A stretch of 64,000 nucleotides of DNA from Pseudophaeobacter arcticus DSM 23566 (GCF_000473205.1 NZ_KI421507.1:1628729-1692728); one strand, 5' to 3'; numbered from the stretch's first letter, positions 32,409 to 44,052 are shown. Made by a program: numbers and translations. Notes: generated by a model from the letters alone, not told the origin.

Positions 32409-33341
32409 ATGGCTTTGTTGAACTTCAAAAAACGCGACTCTGGCGCTGAACAGCCCGTCACTCCTGAAATGGAGGCCTTTCTCAAGGGCTACTCCATCGA
32501 AGTAATGCCGCGCACAGCCACCAAGGTTGACGATTTCCGCGCTCTGCTGCCTGCCGGAACCCGCGTCTATATCGCCCATATCGATGGCACGCCAATCGAA
32601 GACATGGTTGCCACCGCCAAACGTATTGCCGATGAAGGCTTTGATGTCATGCCGCATTTCCCCGCGCGCATCATCAAGGATGAGGCCACTCTGGCCGACT
32701 GGATCGCCCGCTACCAGGGCGAAGCCGGCGTCAAGCAGGCCCTGTTGCTGGCCGGTGGTGTTTCAGAGCCACGGGGAGATTTCCACTCCTCGATGCAGCT
32801 GCTGGAAACCGGTCTGTTCGACAAGGCGGGCTTTACCCATCTGAACGTTGCGGGCCACCCAGAGCCAAACCTGGACATTGATCCCAAAGGCGGTCGTGCA
32901 AACACCTACGCAGCACTGGACTGGAAACAGGAATTCTCCAAGCGGACCGACGCCGAGATGGCCTTGGCCACGCAGTTCTGCTTTGAGGCGAAGCCGGTTA
33001 TCGACTGGGTCAATGAGCTGAGCGAGCGCGGCATGAACCTGCCGGTGCATATCGGTATCGCGGGTCCTGCCAAACTGCAGACCATGATCAAGTTTGCCAT
33101 TGCCTGTGGGGTTGGCCCCTCTTTGAAAGTGCTGCAAAAGCGCGCCAAAGATGTTACCAAACTGCTGCTGCCACATGAGCCCGGTGAGGTTCTGGCGGAT
33201 CTGGCGGCCCACAAGGCTGCAAACCCGGATTTCAACATCACCAAAGTTCACTTTTTCCCACTTGGCGGCATCAAGACCAACGCCACCTGGGCCATCAACA
33301 ACGGCGGCGCATCCGCGCAGCCCGTCAACCCGCAAGGATAA
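32409..33341 (+). CDS. Methylenetetrahydrofolate reductase (MetF-like)
   Basis: This 310-residue flavoprotein-type protein is counted from ATG 32409, with GGGAGG just before. It shows the TIM-barrel pattern of MTHFR: IEVMPRTATKVDDFRALLPA, GEAGVKQALLLAGGVSEPRG (like the AGD loop), FTHLNVAGHPEPN with the folate-binding stretch, and TQFCFEAKPVIDWV. These match the shorter methylene-THF reductases that act with corrinoid methyltransferases rather than E. coli MetF itself. It overlaps nothing and is followed three bases later by the pterin methyltransferase gene. The operon would make methyl-THF and hand the methyl to cobalamin. Confidence 0.8.
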   Translation: MALLNFKKRDSGAEQPVTPEMEAFLKGYSIEVMPRTATKVDDFRALLPAGTRVYIAHIDGTPIEDMVATAKRIADEGFDVMPHFPARIIKDEATLADWIARYQGEAGVKQALLLAGGVSEPRGDFHSSMQLLETGLFDKAGFTHLNVAGHPEPNLDIDPKGGRANTYAALDWKQEFSKRTDAEMALATQFCFEAKPVIDWVNELSERGMNLPVHIGIAGPAKLQTMIKFAIACGVGPSLKVLQKRAKDVTKLLLPHEPGEVLADLAAHKAANPDFNITKVHFFPLGGIKTNATWAINNGGASAQPVNPQG

Positions 33342-33344
33342 ACA

Positions 33345-34406
33345 ATGACCCGTACGGTTATAGAATCTAAAACAAAAACCGCTGTTATGGGCTTTGACGA
33401 GCCATTCTGTGTTATTGGCGAACGGATCAACCCCACCGGGCGTAAGAAACTGGCGGCGGAACTGGAAGCCGGAGATTTCTCCACGGTTGAAAAAGATGCT
33501 GTGGCGCAGGTTCTGGCCGGCGCAACTGTGCTCGATATCAATGCGGGTGTTGTCTATAATTCCAACCCCAACCCCAATGAGACAGAGCCACCGCTGATGC
33601 GGAAAATTGTTGAGCTGGTTCAAGGGCTTGTTGATGTGCCTTTGTGTATCGATTCCTCGGTTCCCGGCGCGCTTGAAGCCGGGCTGGAAATCTGCGAAGG
33701 CCGCCCGCTGCTGAACTCGGTCACCGGCGAAGAAGAGCGCCTGGAACAGATCCTGCCGCTGGTCAAAAAGTACAATGTGCCCGTTGTGGCGATCTCCAAC
33801 GACGACACCGGGATTTCTGAAGATCCCGATGTACGCTTTGAAGTGGCCAAGAAGATCGTTCAGCGCGCCGCCGATTTTGGCATTCCCGCCCATGATATCG
33901 TGGTTGACCCGCTGGTGATGCCAGTTGGCGCCATGGGGACGGCCGGCCTGCAGGTCTTTGCCCTGGTGCGCCGTCTGCGCGAAGAGCTGGGCGTCAACAC
34001 CACCTGCGGCGCCTCCAACATCTCCTTTGGCCTGCCAAACCGTCACGGCATCAACAATGCCTTCCTGCCAATGGCGATGGGGGCTGGCATGACTTCGGCG
34101 ATCATGAACCCTGTTGGCCTGCCCGTGACGCAAACAGCCCTGGCTGCCAAAAAGGAAGAAGTTGCCGCCGCTGGCATCATTCTGCCCGAAGGCATGGATG
34201 ATGAAACCTTTGTCACCATGTTTGGCCTTGGCTCGATGAAGCCCCGTGCTGGTAAGGAAATGGAAGCGATCCGCGCGGCCAACTTCCTGACCAACAATGA
34301 CCCACACGGTAGCGAATGGATCAAGTTCAACAAGGCGCCTCTGAAAGAGGGCGAAGAAAGCCGCGGTCGTGGTGGCCGTTCTGGCGGACGTCGCCGCCGG
34401 GGCTGA
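33345..34406 (+). CDS. Methyltetrahydrofolate:corrinoid methyltransferase, probable pterin-binding subunit of split methionine synthase
   Basis: This 353-residue protein has the pterin-binding TIM barrel of MetH domain 2/AcsE: CVIGERINPTGRKKLAAELE, then ATVLDINAGVVYNSNPNPNE, then DVPLCIDSSVPGALEAGLE and LLNSVTGEEERLEQILPL, and NTTCGASNISFGLPNR. It lacks homocysteine and B12 domains, so it must work with separate subunits. Known: Phaeobacter and relatives use a three-part MetH whose pterin subunit resembles this. The last 20 residues are Arg/Gly-rich (RGRGGRSGGRRRRG), an unusual tail. The partner B12 and homocysteine proteins are not in the window. Confidence 0.8.
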   Translation: MTRTVIESKTKTAVMGFDEPFCVIGERINPTGRKKLAAELEAGDFSTVEKDAVAQVLAGATVLDINAGVVYNSNPNPNETEPPLMRKIVELVQGLVDVPLCIDSSVPGALEAGLEICEGRPLLNSVTGEEERLEQILPLVKKYNVPVVAISNDDTGISEDPDVRFEVAKKIVQRAADFGIPAHDIVVDPLVMPVGAMGTAGLQVFALVRRLREELGVNTTCGASNISFGLPNRHGINNAFLPMAMGAGMTSAIMNPVGLPVTQTALAAKKEEVAAAGIILPEGMDDETFVTMFGLGSMKPRAGKEMEAIRAANFLTNNDPHGSEWIKFNKAPLKEGEESRGRGGRSGGRRRRG

Positions 34407-34444
34407 GCCAGCCCAGCTGCCTAGCAACATTGGAACCAACAAAT

Positions 34445-34479
34445 AAGGCCGGGGAAACCCGGCCTTTTCTTTTCTTTTT
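34445..34479 (+). terminator. Rho-independent terminator of the one-carbon operon
   Basis: AAGGCCGGG and CCCGGCCTT pair around a GAAA loop, followed by a T-rich run (TTCTTTTCTTTTT). Strong, classical form. Confidence 0.9.
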
Positions 34480-34598
34480 GATGGGGCCGCATCAGGGGGC
34501 CGCATCATCAGAGATCCCGCCGGTCTTCGGCTGCGGATCGTGTCCCTGGGCAATGAAACCCAAGTGAAAGCCCCAATTCAGACAATGGCCCGCTTGGC

Positions 34599-34624
34599 GT
34601 GCCGCGTCCTGGCAGGAGCGGCAC
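34599..34624. other. Strong hairpin in the gap before tRNA-Ser
   Basis: GTGCCGC and GCGGCAC flank an inner TCCT-GGC-AGGA stem-loop: 7 plus 4 perfect pairs with one bulged G. The gap from 34480 to 34829 shows no gene. A small RNA or a processed leader is possible, but no known RNA family is recognised; it lacks the SRP RNA core. Confidence 0.35.
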
Positions 34625-34829
34625 AGCCCCCACCATACCATCGCGCGCGGCTTTGTCCTTGTCGGATCGGGCGATTAGGTGGCGGTGGACTGAAATTCGC
34701 GCTTCTGTACGGCACAGTCATCGCAGGCAGAGATGCAAAGCGGTCATCCAATGCCGTTTTTGCACGTACTTACGCAAGTTTCCATATTGGGAACACAGTT
34801 CGCAAAATACAACTTTATCGGAAAGTTAA

Positions 34830-34919
34830 TGGCGGAGAGACAGGGATTCGAACCCTGGGAACCCGTGAAGGCTCAACGGTTTTCGAGACCGCCCCGTTCG
34901 ACCACTCCGGCACCTCTCC
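34830..34919 (-). tRNA. tRNA-Ser(CGA)
   Basis: The minus strand gives a complete 90-base class II tRNA with encoded CCA. Acceptor GGAGAGG pairs with TCTCTCC; discriminator G73 is typical for serine. The anticodon loop is CTCGAAA (anticodon CGA, reads UCG) in the stem GCGGT/ACCGT. A long variable arm follows, then the T arm CAGGG TTCGAAT CCCTG. Confidence 0.95.
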
Positions 34920-35041
34920 GCGGGGGTCTGGTGGAGGAGCGTTTAAGGCTGAACGCGGCCCAGTGCAAGGGGGATTTTCAACTTCTTTTGAGAATGGCAT
35001 TTTTTCATTGTTTTGGCGTAGTTTTTGCCTAGATTTCAACT

Positions 35042-35893
35042 ATGAGACACTTTGCAAAACGCTTTTTTCATTTGGCGCTGGCCGCTGTTACCTTTGGATT
35101 TCTGGGGCTTCACCTGGCCCCTGCGGCACAGGCCGCTGAACGGGGCAAGGTTGCGGCTTTTCTTGAGGTGACGGGGTTTGATGTTGCCCTGGACAGTATT
35201 GCGCTCTCGGCCGGGAATGCGCCGCAGATGCTGGGGCTGTCCGCTGGCGACTTTGGCTCAAACTGGACGCGGCTGTCGCAATCGGTGTTTGACCAGGATG
35301 AAATGCGCGAGCTGGCTCTCGATATCCTGACCGAGACCCTGGAGGATGAGGCGTTGAGCCATGCGGCGGCCTTTTATGCCAGCGATCTTGGGCAGCGTCT
35401 GGTCCTGGCTGAAAACGCGTCGCATCTGGTTGAAGAGGGTGATACCAAACAGGTTGCCGGCCAGCGCATCATTGCGGATCTTGTCAAAACCGGCAGCAAG
35501 CGTGTGGCGCTGTATCACCGGATGAGCAAGGCGATTGATGCGGCCGGGGCAGGGCTGAAGGCGATCCAACAGATCCAGTTTCGCTTTCTGATGGCCGCCA
35601 ATGCTGCTGGCGTCATTGAACTGAAATTGGATGCCGATGGGCTGCGCGCGCTTCAGCGTGCCCAGGAAGCAGAGATGCGCATGTCGCTGCGGGCCTCAAA
35701 CCTGGCCGCCTCTGCCTATACCTATCAAAGCTTTAGCGAGGCAGAGGTCGAGGCCTATGTCGAGGCGCTGGAGACTCCGCTGATGCAGCAGGTCTATGAG
35801 CTGTTGAACGCGGTGCAGTTTGAAATCACCGCCAATCGGTTTGAAGCTTTGGCTTTCCGGATGAGCGAGCTGGGGCAAGGCGAAGATATCTAG
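35042..35893 (+). CDS. DUF2059 family periplasmic protein
   Basis: This 283-residue protein has an N-terminal signal peptide (about 1-31, ending PAAQAAE). The mature part is helical with Ala/Leu/Glu-rich stretches. It includes EDEALSHAAAFYASDLGQRL, the characteristic 'ASDLGQRL/FY-S-xxG' segment of DUF2059 proteins, and a second similar segment (SEAEVEAYVEALETPLMQQV) later. The family is exported and of unknown function. Starts directly after the tRNA-Ser gene on the other strand and stands alone. Confidence 0.75.
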   Translation: MRHFAKRFFHLALAAVTFGFLGLHLAPAAQAAERGKVAAFLEVTGFDVALDSIALSAGNAPQMLGLSAGDFGSNWTRLSQSVFDQDEMRELALDILTETLEDEALSHAAAFYASDLGQRLVLAENASHLVEEGDTKQVAGQRIIADLVKTGSKRVALYHRMSKAIDAAGAGLKAIQQIQFRFLMAANAAGVIELKLDADGLRALQRAQEAEMRMSLRASNLAASAYTYQSFSEAEVEAYVEALETPLMQQVYELLNAVQFEITANRFEALAFRMSELGQGEDI

Positions 35894-36156
35894 CCCCGGG
35901 CTTGATGCCACCAACGCGCAGTTATCACCCGCCAAAGTGTCCTAAACCAGCGGGCGCGGCGATATCTGACGCCACAGCTATAATGGGTTGACAGCGACAG
36001 TGATTTTCGGGCAAATGCGCCATCCCGGCCCGGATTCTCTGTGCCGGGTTCATTTTGTAATACGGCCCCAAACCGGGGCGCGCTGTTCGAGGTGGCCACA
36101 CGGCCAAAACGCCCGATAGGGGACCAAAGGACGCGGTTGATAAAGGAAACACGCAT

Positions 36157-36711
36157 ATGTTTGCGGTCCTCAAGACTGGCGGCAAGCAGTACAAAGTTCA
36201 CGCGGGCGATATCCTCCGCATTGAAAAATTGGCTGCAGATGCTGGCGAAACAATCCAGTTCGACGAAATCCTGATGCTCGGTGGCGACGCCCCCGTCGTT
36301 GGTGCTCCTTTGGTAGATGGCGCTGCTGTTAAGGCAGAAGTGATCGACCAGATCAAAGGCGAAAAGCTCATTCACTTTGTGAAGCGTCGTCGTAAGCACT
36401 CTTCCAAGCGCACGAAGGGTCACCGTCAAAAGCTGACCCTGATCAAGATCACCGAGATTCTGACATCCGGCGCAACCAAAGCTGCTCCAAAAGCCGCCGC
36501 CAAAGCTGCTCCTGCTGCTGCTGCCGCCGGTTCTGACGATCTGACACAGCTGACTGGTGTAGGCCCTGCCGCCGCCAAAAAGCTGGTTGAAGCTGGTCTG
36601 ACAAGCTTTGCCCAGATCGCAGCCTTGTCGGATGACGACATTGCTGGTATTGACGCGGTCAAAGTGAAACCCGAGTGGGTTGAACAGGCCAAAGATCTGG
36701 CTAAAGGCTAA
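36157..36711 (+). CDS. rplU: 50S ribosomal protein L21 with C-terminal helix-hairpin-helix extension
   Basis: Residues 1-104 are normal bacterial L21: [28 protein letters not shown], and the basic loop [20 protein letters not shown] that binds 23S rRNA. After it come an Ala/Lys linker ([18 protein letters not shown]) and a ~55-residue helix-hairpin-helix domain ([20 protein letters not shown], then [20 protein letters not shown]). Total 184 residues against about 103 for E. coli L21. The extension is shared by roseobacter L21 proteins as I recall; its role is not established, but HhH units bind nucleic acid. The gene is followed by rpmA after 11 bases, as is usual. Confidence 0.95.
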   Translation: MFAVLKTGGKQYKVHAGDILRIEKLAADAGETIQFDEILMLGGDAPVVGAPLVDGAAVKAEVIDQIKGEKLIHFVKRRRKHSSKRTKGHRQKLTLIKITEILTSGATKAAPKAAAKAAPAAAAAGSDDLTQLTGVGPAAAKKLVEAGLTSFAQIAALSDDDIAGIDAVKVKPEWVEQAKDLAKG

Positions 36712-36722
36712 GGAGAGACAGA

Positions 36723-36992
36723 ATGGCACATAAAAAAGCTGGTGGTTCCTCCCGTAACGGCCGCGACTCAGCGGGTCGCCGCCTCGGCGTGAAACTCTAT
36801 GGTGGCCAAGCGGCCATCGCAGGCAACATCATCATTCGTCAGCGCGGCACCAAGTTTTGGCCGGGCGAAGGCGTGGGCCTGGGCAAGGATCACACGATCT
36901 TTGCAACGGCAGACGGTGCTGTCACCTTCCACAAGGGCCTGAAAGGCCGCACCTTTGTATCGGTTCTCCCAGTGGCGGAGGCCGCTGAGTAA
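36723..36992 (+). CDS. rpmA: 50S ribosomal protein L27
   Basis: This 89-residue protein begins [20 protein letters not shown], exactly the L27 N terminus that reaches the peptidyl-transferase centre. Next, [20 protein letters not shown] and [20 protein letters not shown]. It has no N-terminal cleavage extension as seen in Firmicutes. Co-transcribed with rplU, with a terminator downstream. Confidence 0.97.
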   Translation: MAHKKAGGSSRNGRDSAGRRLGVKLYGGQAAIAGNIIIRQRGTKFWPGEGVGLGKDHTIFATADGAVTFHKGLKGRTFVSVLPVAEAAE

Positions 36993-37020
36993 ACCGAACC
37001 CATAAGGTTTTGAAAAATCA

Positions 37021-37049
37021 GGGGATCGGCGACAGCCGGTCCCCTTTTT
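37021..37049 (+). terminator. Terminator after rplU-rpmA
   Basis: GGGGATCGGC pairs with GCCGGTCCCC (one G-U) around GACA, then TTTTT. Confidence 0.88.
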
Positions 37050-37243
37050 CTATTTGGCGCAGCTGCGTCTGTATTGTTTTGTTTTGGCGTCTTGATGACA
37101 GACCGGCGACCCCACATCTTTTATGGGTAGAGATCACCCTTTGCCTGTGTGGGACAGGGCCTTTCAGGTCACAGGTCACGGGTCACTTGAAATCTACCTA
37201 CCGCGCCGTGGTTACCGATTTCTTTGCAAAAAGGAGCAGAGAT

Positions 37244-37780
37244 ATGAGCTTGGATAATGTGAAAAATCAGCAGGTTATTGAAACCAGCCGGTTTGTGCTG
37301 CGCCCGCTTCGGGAGTCCGACAGCGGCCTTATTGCCCTCTATATGGGTGATGAACGCGTGGCCCGCATGACCCCCTCCATTCCCCATCCGATGCCCCCCG
37401 GCGCGGTTGAGGCCTATGTCTCCCGTGCGAGTTCTGGGACGCGGGAAGAGGATATCTGGGCAATCGACGGCACACCGGACGGCGGCGCGGAACTGAAGGG
37501 GATTATCAGCCTCAAGCAAATGGACCGCGACCAATCCGAGGTGAGCTTTTGGATTGCGCCCTTGTTTTGGAACACCGGCCTTGCCTCCGAAGCGCTGGAG
37601 ACACTGGTGAAGGCCAATCCGCTGGGAAGTGTCGCCATGTTTGCCTCGGTCTTTCAGGACAATCCGGCCTCGGCGCGGGTGCTGATCCATTGCGGTTTTG
37701 ACTATCTTGGCGATGCCGAGAACTTCTCGGTCAGCCGCAACGCAAATGTGCCCACCTGGACCTATAGCCGAAAACTGTGA
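37244..37780 (+). CDS. GNAT family N-acetyltransferase (RimJ-like)
   Basis: This 178-residue enzyme is counted from ATG 37244, with AAGGAG upstream. The opening ETSRFVLRPLRESDSGLIAL is typical of RimJ/RimL-type GNATs. The acetyl-CoA-binding region is altered but visible (WIAPLFWNTGLASEALETLV), and NPASARVLIHCGFDYLG marks the C-terminal strand and helix. Between L27 and ObgE genes in roseobacters a GNAT is often present. The target might be a protein N terminus or a small amine; not readable. Confidence 0.85.
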   Translation: MSLDNVKNQQVIETSRFVLRPLRESDSGLIALYMGDERVARMTPSIPHPMPPGAVEAYVSRASSGTREEDIWAIDGTPDGGAELKGIISLKQMDRDQSEVSFWIAPLFWNTGLASEALETLVKANPLGSVAMFASVFQDNPASARVLIHCGFDYLGDAENFSVSRNANVPTWTYSRKL

Positions 37781-37851
37781 TTGGCGCGGCTGGCGCTTTC
37801 AGGTAAGGCACATCAAAGACAATAGGCGGGCCCCAGTAGGGGGCTCGTTGA

Positions 37852-40037
<2,186 letters not shown>

Positions 40038-40136
40038 CCTCTCTACTTAGGGGCTGGAAACCCGCCTGTGTCTGCTCCTAATCTGGCAGCAATGGAACGG
40101 CGCCAGCCTCTCTCAGACAAGGCTTAGAAGAGACCG

Positions 40137-41402
40137 ATGAAAGACACTCAAAATATCCCCGCGCTGATGATGGAACTTGGCATTCGTGCAAAGCGGGCGG
40201 CGCAGACCCTGGCCACAGCCAGCGCCGAACGCAAACATGCCGCCCTGATTGGCGCCGCCGATGCGGTCTGGGCGCGGCGCGGCGAGATCATTGCCGCCAA
40301 CGCCAAAGACCTGGAATTTGGCGCCTCCAAGGGCCTGTCGCCCGCAATGATGGACCGGTTGATGCTGGATGAGCCCCGTATCCAATCCATCGTGGACGGG
40401 CTGCGCGCCGTGGCTGAACAGGCCGATCCTGTGGGCGAGATTCTGGCAGAGTGGGAGCAGCCCTCGGGGCTTAACATTCAACGCGTCAGAACGCCGCTTG
40501 GCGTCATTGGGGTGATCTATGAAAGCCGCCCCAATGTCACGGCGGATGCCGGGGCGCTGTGCCTGAAATCCGGCAATGCGGTGATCCTGCGTGGCGGCTC
40601 TGAGAGTTTTCATTCCAGCCAGGTCATTCATTCCTGCCTGGTCGAAGGCCTGCGCGGCGCCAACCTGCCCGAGGACGCGGTGCAACTGGTGCCAACGCGG
40701 GACCGCGCAGCGGTGCAGGAGCTGCTGACCATGACCGAATATGTCGATGTCATCGTGCCCCGGGGGGGCAAGGGGCTGGTGGGATTGGTGCAGCGCGAGG
40801 CGCGGGTGCCGGTTTTTGCCCACCTTGAGGGCATCGTGCATATCTATCTGGATAAATCTGCCGACCCGAAAAAGGCGCTCGATGTGGTGCTGAACGCAAA
40901 AACCCGCCGTACCGGTATTTGTGGCGCCGCAGAATGCCTGCTGATCCATCGCGATATCGTTGACACAATTGGCCGCGACGTGCTGACCGCGCTGGCCGCT
41001 GCCGGGGTGGAGATCCACGCCGCTGGTGGCTTGGTTGGCCCCAAGGGCATGGCGCCTGCAGAGGATGCAGACTGGGGCAAAGAATTCCTGGATAAGGTCA
41101 TTGCCGCAAAGCCTGTGGCAGATATCGAGGATGCAATTGCGCATATCCGCAAATATCATTCCCAGCATACCGATTGCATCATTACCGAGGATGAGGCCGC
41201 CGTGGCCCAGTTTTTTGCAGAGCTCGACAGTGCGATCCTCATGCATAATGCATCGACCCAGTTTGCCGATGGCGGTGAATTTGGCATGGGGGCCGAAATT
41301 GGTATTGCCACCGGCAAGATGCATGCCCGTGGCCCAGTTGGGGCGGCCCAGTTGACCAGCTTTAAATATCTGGTGCGGGGCGACGGCACTGTCCGGGCCT
41401 AG
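40137..41402 (+). CDS. proA: Gamma-glutamyl phosphate reductase
   Basis: This 421-residue NADPH-dependent dehydrogenase reduces glutamyl-5-phosphate to the semialdehyde. Motifs: [40 protein letters not shown], and the catalytic Cys in [13 protein letters not shown]. The end GTVRA is normal for the family. Start is ATG 40137. A terminator follows about 46 bases later, ending the obgE-proB-proA unit. Confidence 0.97.
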   Translation: MKDTQNIPALMMELGIRAKRAAQTLATASAERKHAALIGAADAVWARRGEIIAANAKDLEFGASKGLSPAMMDRLMLDEPRIQSIVDGLRAVAEQADPVGEILAEWEQPSGLNIQRVRTPLGVIGVIYESRPNVTADAGALCLKSGNAVILRGGSESFHSSQVIHSCLVEGLRGANLPEDAVQLVPTRDRAAVQELLTMTEYVDVIVPRGGKGLVGLVQREARVPVFAHLEGIVHIYLDKSADPKKALDVVLNAKTRRTGICGAAECLLIHRDIVDTIGRDVLTALAAAGVEIHAAGGLVGPKGMAPAEDADWGKEFLDKVIAAKPVADIEDAIAHIRKYHSQHTDCIITEDEAAVAQFFAELDSAILMHNASTQFADGGEFGMGAEIGIATGKMHARGPVGAAQLTSFKYLVRGDGTVRA

Positions 41403-41448
41403 GAGCGGCACAGGCCTGACCCTCTAACTCTTTGAAAGTACGGCAAGA

Positions 41449-41475
41449 AAGCCCCCAATATCTGATTGGGGGCTT
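41449..41475 (+). terminator. Terminator after proA
   Basis: AAGCCCCCAAT pairs with ATTGGGGGCTT around a five-base loop, followed by a T-rich tail (TTGTTTTG). Confidence 0.9.
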
Positions 41476-41545
41476 TTGTTTTGTTCACGCTCGCGCAGGT
41501 CTGACATCAGGTGGTCTGAAACCAGGCCTGCTAAAACCAGAGGTT

Positions 41546-42142
41546 CTAGAACCAGACGGCGGCTTTTTCATCGCTATGGTCAAAGCCCAGCTGACGTTCG
41601 GCCTGTGTCGCGGCGGCCGGCAGCATGGCAAATTGCACCTGTGCCGGGGTCAGATTGGCCGAGGTGTCGCTACCGTCGAGATAGGCCCAAAGCGGCGCGT
41701 CAATATTGATCTTGCGGCCTTCGCCGGACACGGACCATTTCCCATCTGTGCAGGTCATGGTGATCATACCGCCATAGGGCAGGGCACTTTCCAGGCACAG
41801 CGCCGCCAGAAAGGCCATACGCACGTCGCTGCGGTTGCACCCTTCGGTGAAATCCCATTGGAACTTTAAGCGGCCCGCCTTGCTGATGTCATCCAGAACC
41901 GAGACGATCTCGGCCCGGCCCATCTGCTGATCGCCGGCGGCACCAAAGGCAATGCGGAAAAACCGGATGCGGGCATTGGCATTCAAAACACTGTCGGAAA
42001 TCAGCTCCAGCTCGGGACCAGCCATGGCTCCGGACATTGCCAGCAGTTCCAATCCGTTGTTAATGGCGCCGACCGGGCTGATCAAATCGTGACAAATTCT
42101 GGACCCTATCAAAGCGGCCAAATTGGCGGTATCTACGGCCAT
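41546..42142 (-). CDS. chpT: Histidine phosphotransferase ChpT of the CckA-ChpT-CtrA relay
   Basis: This 198-residue protein is counted from ATG 42142, with GGAGG upstream; the longer frame overlaps the divergent gene. The DHp helix holds the phospho-acceptor His in RICHDLISPVGAINNGLELL, the ChpT signature. A degenerate ATPase-like domain follows (AALCLESALPYGGMITMTC). It moves phosphate from CckA to CtrA; in roseobacters this relay controls motility and gene transfer agent genes more than the cell cycle. The divergent DUF3553 gene starts only 27 bases away. Confidence 0.9.
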   Translation of the reverse strand: MAVDTANLAALIGSRICHDLISPVGAINNGLELLAMSGAMAGPELELISDSVLNANARIRFFRIAFGAAGDQQMGRAEIVSVLDDISKAGRLKFQWDFTEGCNRSDVRMAFLAALCLESALPYGGMITMTCTDGKWSVSGEGRKINIDAPLWAYLDGSDTSANLTPAQVQFAMLPAAATQAERQLGFDHSDEKAAVWF

Positions 42143-42169
42143 ATCTTTCCTCCGACTTGGGCCCATCAC

Positions 42170-42352
42170 ATGATCGACCTCAATGCTTTCCTTGCCCCCG
42201 GCATGCGTGTAAAACACCCGGAACATCCTGAATGGGGACCGGGAGAAGTCCAATCCAACGCAGGTGGCAAAATTACTGTCAATTTCCCAGACCAGGGGAA
42301 ACTGGTCTTCGACGGGGCGCGCGTCCCCTTGATTCTAGTGAATGAGCCTTAA
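42170..42352 (+). CDS. DUF3553 domain small protein
   Basis: This 60-residue protein (MIDLNAFLAPGMRVKHPEHP, then WGPGEVQSNAGGKITVNFPD) is the DUF3553 small beta-barrel-like domain related to UvrD/CarD-type tudor folds. I chose the ATG 42170; the upstream frame reads through the chpT promoter. Small DUF3553 proteins next to chpT are common in Rhodobacteraceae. Its role is unknown; RNA polymerase or helicase contact is a guess. Confidence 0.75.
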   Translation: MIDLNAFLAPGMRVKHPEHPEWGPGEVQSNAGGKITVNFPDQGKLVFDGARVPLILVNEP

Positions 42353-42459
42353 CGGTTTACGAAAGGTTAAGAAACCCCGGAGAGTTTTACGAAAACCTTG
42401 CTTATCGCTGCCTTGGCGGTCTATCAGCTCTGCAAATTGATCTTGGAAAGCCCTGATAC

Positions 42460-43221
42460 ATGGCTGAAAGCCCAACAGAATTCACCGTCTCTCTGGCGAA
42501 AAACGACGCAGACCTGCGGGCGGCTCAGGCACTGCGGTACGAGGTTTTTGTGAATGAAATGGGCGCGGATGGCGCCCTGGTCGATCACTGCGAAGGGCTG
42601 GAAAAAGACAAATTTGATGCCTTTTGCGATCATATGATCATCCGCGAGACAGCAACGCAGCGTGTTGTCGGGGTTTACCGTCTGATGCGCAGCGATCAGG
42701 CCCGGCGCGCAGGAGGGTTCTATTCAGATGCCGAATACGACCTGGGGCCGCTGATCGGCTCTGGGCGGCGCCTGCTGGAATTGGGCCGATCCTGCCTGCA
42801 TCCCGCCTTTCGCGGCGGCAAGGCGTTGTTTTACCTCTGGGTTGGTCTCAATGACTATGTGACTGAACATGATGTTGAAATCCTGTTTGGCACCGCAAGT
42901 TTTGCCGGCACAGACCTAGCGGCCCTGGCAGGCCCATTGTCGGTGCTGAACCGGGACTACCTGGCGCCAGAGCCGCTGCGGTGCAGATCCCGCAGCTACC
43001 AGTCTATGGACCTTTTGCCCCCCAGCGCCGTGGACCGTAAGCGCGCAATGATCGCATGCCCGGCTTTGATCAAAGCCTATCTGCGCCTTGGCGGAACCGT
43101 GGGCGAGGGCGCCTTTGTCGATCATGCGTTCAACACCACCGATGTGCTGATGATCCTGGATACTGCAGCTATGAGCGCACGGCAAAAACGCTTTTACAGC
43201 ACGCCCAAGGCGCAGGGGTAA
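42460..43221 (+). CDS. olsB: L-ornithine N(alpha)-acyltransferase (ornithine lipid synthesis)
   Basis: This 253-residue GNAT-like enzyme attaches a 3-hydroxyacyl chain from ACP to ornithine to form lyso-ornithine lipid. Family hints: RYEVFVNEMGADGALVDHCE with FDAFCDHMIIRE (the D-x-FD-x-x-x-DH motif) and LELGRSCLHPAFRGGKALFY. The next gene, three bases later, is the O-acyltransferase OlsA, which completes the lipid. The pair makes phosphorus-free membrane lipid, important for roseobacters in P-poor seawater. No Pho box was recognised. Confidence 0.9.
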   Translation: MAESPTEFTVSLAKNDADLRAAQALRYEVFVNEMGADGALVDHCEGLEKDKFDAFCDHMIIRETATQRVVGVYRLMRSDQARRAGGFYSDAEYDLGPLIGSGRRLLELGRSCLHPAFRGGKALFYLWVGLNDYVTEHDVEILFGTASFAGTDLAALAGPLSVLNRDYLAPEPLRCRSRSYQSMDLLPPSAVDRKRAMIACPALIKAYLRLGGTVGEGAFVDHAFNTTDVLMILDTAAMSARQKRFYSTPKAQG

Positions 43222-43224
43222 GAG

Positions 43225-44052
43225 ATGTCTGCGACCTGGAATGAAGGCGACCCACCAGAGCCCCTGCGGATCCAGCCTTTTGGCTGGTTGCTGATTTTGC
43301 TGCGCGGCAGCCTGCTGGGAACGCTGGTTTTTGGCGGATTGCTGATCCTGCTGCTGGTCCGCCTGGTGGAGCGGCCGCTTTGTGGTCTGCACCGGCCTGT
43401 GACGCCCTTTATTACCCAGTTTGTTTGCCGAAATGCGTTTCGCATCTTGGGGATCGGCTTTTGCACCCATGGCAGCCTGATGCTGCAACGCGGCGCGGTG
43501 GTGGCCAATCACACCTCCTGGCTGGATATTTTTGCGCTCAATGCCAAAAAGCGGATCTATTTTGTCTCCAAGGCCGAAGTGGCCGCCTGGCCCGGCATCG
43601 GCTGGCTCGCCCGCTCCACTGGGACCGTCTTTATTGAACGCAACCGCGCCCGCGCAAAAGAACAGACCGAACTGTTCGAAGCGCGGCTGATGGCCGGGCA
43701 TAAGCTGTTGTTCTTTCCAGAAGGCACCTCGACTGACGGGTTGCGGGTTTTGCCCTTTAAAACAACGCTTTTTGCCGCCTTCTTTGGCGATCATCTGCGC
43801 GATGTCTGCTATATCCAGCCAGTGTCGGCGGTGTTCCACGCGCCCCATGGGGCCGAGGAGCGGTTTTATGGCTGGTGGGGCGATATGGAGTTTGGACCAC
43901 ACCTGCTGAAAACCCTGGCCTCGCTGCGCCAGGGCCGGGTAGAGCTGACCTATCATGCGCCGCTCAAGGTCAGTGATTTTGCCAATCGCAAGGCGCTGGC
44001 GGCTGAATGTGAACGCCTCGTGCGACAGGGCCATGCCAAGATCCGCAAATAG
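43225..44052 (+). CDS. olsA: Lyso-ornithine lipid O-acyltransferase (PlsC family)
   Basis: This 275-residue membrane-bound acyltransferase has one N-terminal helix (about 20-45). The catalytic box is NHTSWLDI (H-x4-D), with the substrate motif FPEGTSTDG about 70 residues later. It adds a fatty acid to the hydroxyl of lyso-ornithine lipid; homologues may also make phosphatidic acid. It is coupled to olsB by a three-base gap. Confidence 0.9.
   Translation: MSATWNEGDPPEPLRIQPFGWLLILLRGSLLGTLVFGGLLILLLVRLVERPLCGLHRPVTPFITQFVCRNAFRILGIGFCTHGSLMLQRGAVVANHTSWLDIFALNAKKRIYFVSKAEVAAWPGIGWLARSTGTVFIERNRARAKEQTELFEARLMAGHKLLFFPEGTSTDGLRVLPFKTTLFAAFFGDHLRDVCYIQPVSAVFHAPHGAEERFYGWWGDMEFGPHLLKTLASLRQGRVELTYHAPLKVSDFANRKALAAECERLVRQGHAKIRK

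Noticed and set aside
32763..34553. Long minus-strand open frame opposite the one-carbon operon
   Set aside because: Shadow of the MTHFR and methyltransferase genes; composition unlike a protein.
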